NCBI GenBank assembly: GCA_937891325.1
Contig: CALAFU010000195.1
Location: 1 to 5,522, forward strand
Reading direction: 5' to 3'
Length of the DNA stretch: 5,522 nt
From: an uncultured Candidatus Melainabacteria bacterium
Lineage (GTDB): Bacteria > Cyanobacteriota > Vampirovibrionia > Gastranaerophilales > Gastranaerophilaceae
The notes beneath the pieces were generated by a model, which was given only the letters and a program-made list of their open reading frames with translations, did not search any database and had not been told where the DNA came from. A program made the translations under genes and the position numbers. Below, one piece after another: positions 4,395 to 5,522 of the stretch (within the stretch, counting starts at the first letter, position 1; each line of letters opens with the position of its first letter).

Positions 4395-5427
4395 AGAATT
4401 GTTCTAAAAATCTTTCATCATTGTTGAAGAATAATCTGATATCATCAATAGCGTATTTCAACATAGATAATCTTTCAACACCCATACCAAAAGCGAAACC
4501 GCTATATACTTCTGGGTCAATATTTGATGCTTTAAGTACGTTTACGTCAACCATGCCTGCACCTAAGATTTCTAACCAACCTGTACCAGAGCAAGTTTTG
4601 CAACCTTTACCTTGACACATGATACATTGAACATCGATTTCTACTGATGGTTCTGTAAATGGGAAGAAAGAACTTCTAAATCTTGTTGGACGAGATGCGC
4701 CAAAGTATAATCTTAAAAATTCGTTCAAAACACCTTTCAAATCAGCAAAAGTTACGTTTTTACCAATGTACAAACCTTCAATTTGGTGGAAGAAATTGTT
4801 TTTACGTGAGTTAATATTTTCGTTTCTGTAAACTCTACCAGGTGCAATGATTTTGATAGGAGGTTTCATATCTTCCATTACACGAACTTGAGCGCCTGAA
4901 GTTTGACCACGTAAGATTACGTGAGGTGCAATTGTTGTATAGAAAGTATCTTGCATATCACGTGCGGGGTGATCTTTAGGGAAGTTCAATTTGTCGAAGT
5001 GATAATTTTCTGTTTCAACTTCTGGTGAGTTTTTATCTGGTGCTACTGAAAAACCTAAAGTGTGGAAAATATCAACGATTTCGTTGATTGTTGCTGTAAT
5101 TGGGTGAACGTGACCTTGTGGAATGTATTTACCTGTCAAAGTTACGTCAATTTTTTCTTTTTTAAGTTTTTCGTCTAATTCTTTTTTATAGAATTCGTCG
5201 TATTTTGCTTTTACTTCTGCTTCCAATTTGTTAGCAATTTCGTTTGCAAAAGCACCTACAACTCTTTTATCTTCATCAGAAAGGTCTTTTAAGTTCTTTT
5301 TAATTGAGTTTAATTCACCTTTTCTGCTTAAATATTTCAACTTTAATTCTTCAATGTCTGCGATTGAAGTTGCTTTTGATAAATCAGCTGATGCTGCGTC
5401 ATAAATTTTTTGTAATTGTTCTTTCAT
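4393..5427 (-). CDS. pheS: Phenylalanine--tRNA ligase alpha subunit
   Basis: This is the catalytic alpha subunit of the (alpha-beta)2 class II synthetase that charges tRNA-Phe with phenylalanine in the cytoplasm. At 344 aa it is full length (E. coli about 327). The N-terminal coiled-coil tRNA-contact region is about 1-90. The catalytic core begins near HPITATINEI (108), then HPARDMQDTFY (153-163), LRGQTSGAQVR (172-182, like RTQTSGVQ of E. coli), and motif 2 around GRVYRNE (197-203) with FFHQIEGL (212-219). FPFTEPSVEIDV (255-266) and motif 3 GFAFGMGVERLSML (310-323) follow, with the terminus FLEQF. Between FTEPSVEIDV and GWLEILGAGMV sits a four-cysteine knuckle (Cys268, 271, 276, 279; C-x2-C-x4-C-x2-C), probably zinc-binding and absent from E. 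coli but known in other bacteria. The start at 5427 has GAGG six nt upstream. It lies 14 nt downstream of the MBL gene. No pheT follows. Confidence 0.98.
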   Translation of the reverse strand: MKEQLQKIYDAASADLSKATSIADIEELKLKYLSRKGELNSIKKNLKDLSDEDKRVVGAFANEIANKLEAEVKAKYDEFYKKELDEKLKKEKIDVTLTGKYIPQGHVHPITATINEIVDIFHTLGFSVAPDKNSPEVETENYHFDKLNFPKDHPARDMQDTFYTTIAPHVILRGQTSGAQVRVMEDMKPPIKIIAPGRVYRNENINSRKNNFFHQIEGLYIGKNVTFADLKGVLNEFLRLYFGASRPTRFRSSFFPFTEPSVEIDVQCIMCQGKGCKTCSGTGWLEILGAGMVDVNVLKASNIDPEVYSGFAFGMGVERLSMLKYAIDDIRLFFNNDERFLEQF

Positions 5428-5430
5428 TTT

Positions 5431-5437
5431 CTTCCTC
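5431..5437 (-). promoter_or_regulatory. Shine-Dalgarno GAGGAAG of pheS
   Basis: On the minus strand GAGG lies six nt before the ATG at 5427, within the 14-nt gap after the upstream gene. It supports the chosen pheS start. Confidence 0.7.
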
Positions 5438-5441
5438 TATT

Positions 5442-5522
5442 TTATAAAACAGGATTGTTTTGTTTTTCGTATCCAACGGTTGTTGAATCGCCATGTCCTG
5501 TGTATATTTTTACATTGTCGTC
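5442..5522 (-). CDS. MBL-fold metallo-hydrolase, C-terminal 26 residues (5' end outside window)
   Basis: Reading the minus strand from the window edge gives 26 codons and a TAA stop at 5442-5444. The peptide reads DDNVKIYTGHGDSTTVGYEK followed by QNNPVL. This is the characteristic end of glyoxalase-II-like metallo-beta-lactamase-fold hydrolases (YcbL type): the Gly-His-Gly supplies the last metal-ligand histidine, and the Thr-Thr-x-Gly-x-Glu-Lys...Asn-Pro-x-Leu tail is typical. Family members are zinc-dependent and hydrolyse thioesters such as S-lactoylglutathione or related compounds; the substrate here is not known. Its stop is 14 nt from the pheS start, so it is the upstream gene of the same operon. 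Confidence 0.85.
   Translation of the reverse strand, partial: DDNVKIYTGHGDSTTVGYEKQNNPVL

Noticed and set aside
4088..4396. Plus-strand open frame opposite the membrane-protein gene and the pheS end
   Set aside because: It is a mirror of the hydrophobic gene on the other strand, with an isoleucine/threonine-rich shadow composition and no start signal.
4889..4915. RGQTSGAQ in PheS as a possible altered phenylalanine pocket (His to Gln compared with Thermus)
   Set aside because: E. coli PheS has RTQTSGVQ at this position, so Gln is a normal variant.

Overview
The window is an AT-rich stretch of a bacterial chromosome with compact genes. It holds housekeeping genes at both edges (uvrB on the left; a metallo-beta-lactamase-fold hydrolase and pheS on the right) and a block of unfamiliar small proteins between them. 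The organism is best guessed as an uncultured gut-type Gastranaerophilales / Melainabacteria (non-photosynthetic relatives of Cyanobacteria). The guess rests on the AT-rich composition, on the 120-aa protein at 1205-1567 resembling (from memory) short proteins common in those genomes, and on pheS not being followed by pheT. It is an inference, not a demonstrated assignment.

Layout. Positions 1-1113 (+) are the C-terminal 370 codons of uvrB, whose start lies outside the window. A hairpin just after the uvrB stop (1121-1138) has its T-tract on the minus strand, so it mainly ends the facing gene at 1205-1567 (-), a 120-aa hypothetical with its own Shine-Dalgarno and a promoter-like sequence. Next come two minus-strand genes: a 257-aa HEAT-repeat-like protein (2264-3037) and a 164-aa hypothetical with glycine/alanine-rich hydrophobic stretches (1721-2215). 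They are 48 nt apart with no terminator between them, and the unit ends at a strong hairpin terminator (1673-1702). The region 3038-3184 is a divergent promoter region. It carries a 12-bp direct repeat 22 bp apart on the HEAT-gene side and a perfect TATAAT seven bases from the ATG on the other side, implying a leaderless message for the 100-aa Cys4 protein at 3185-3487 (+).

The segment 3488-3681 has no gene. It holds two strong GC-rich hairpins in tandem and a small palindrome of the dispersed intergenic type. The right third is a minus-strand operon read from 5522 down: the last 26 codons of an MBL-fold hydrolase, pheS (complete, 344 aa, with a four-cysteine knuckle), and a 233-aa multi-pass membrane protein whose ribosome binding site overlaps the pheS stop. 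The operon ends at the tandem hairpins.

No CRISPR array, tRNA, rRNA, insertion sequence or obvious defence system is visible. The observations most worth a second look are the perfect 10-bp palindrome inside the uvrB reading frame, the apparently leaderless Cys4 gene, the 22-bp-spaced direct repeat, and the set of look-alike GC-rich hairpins whose T-tracts lie on one strand.
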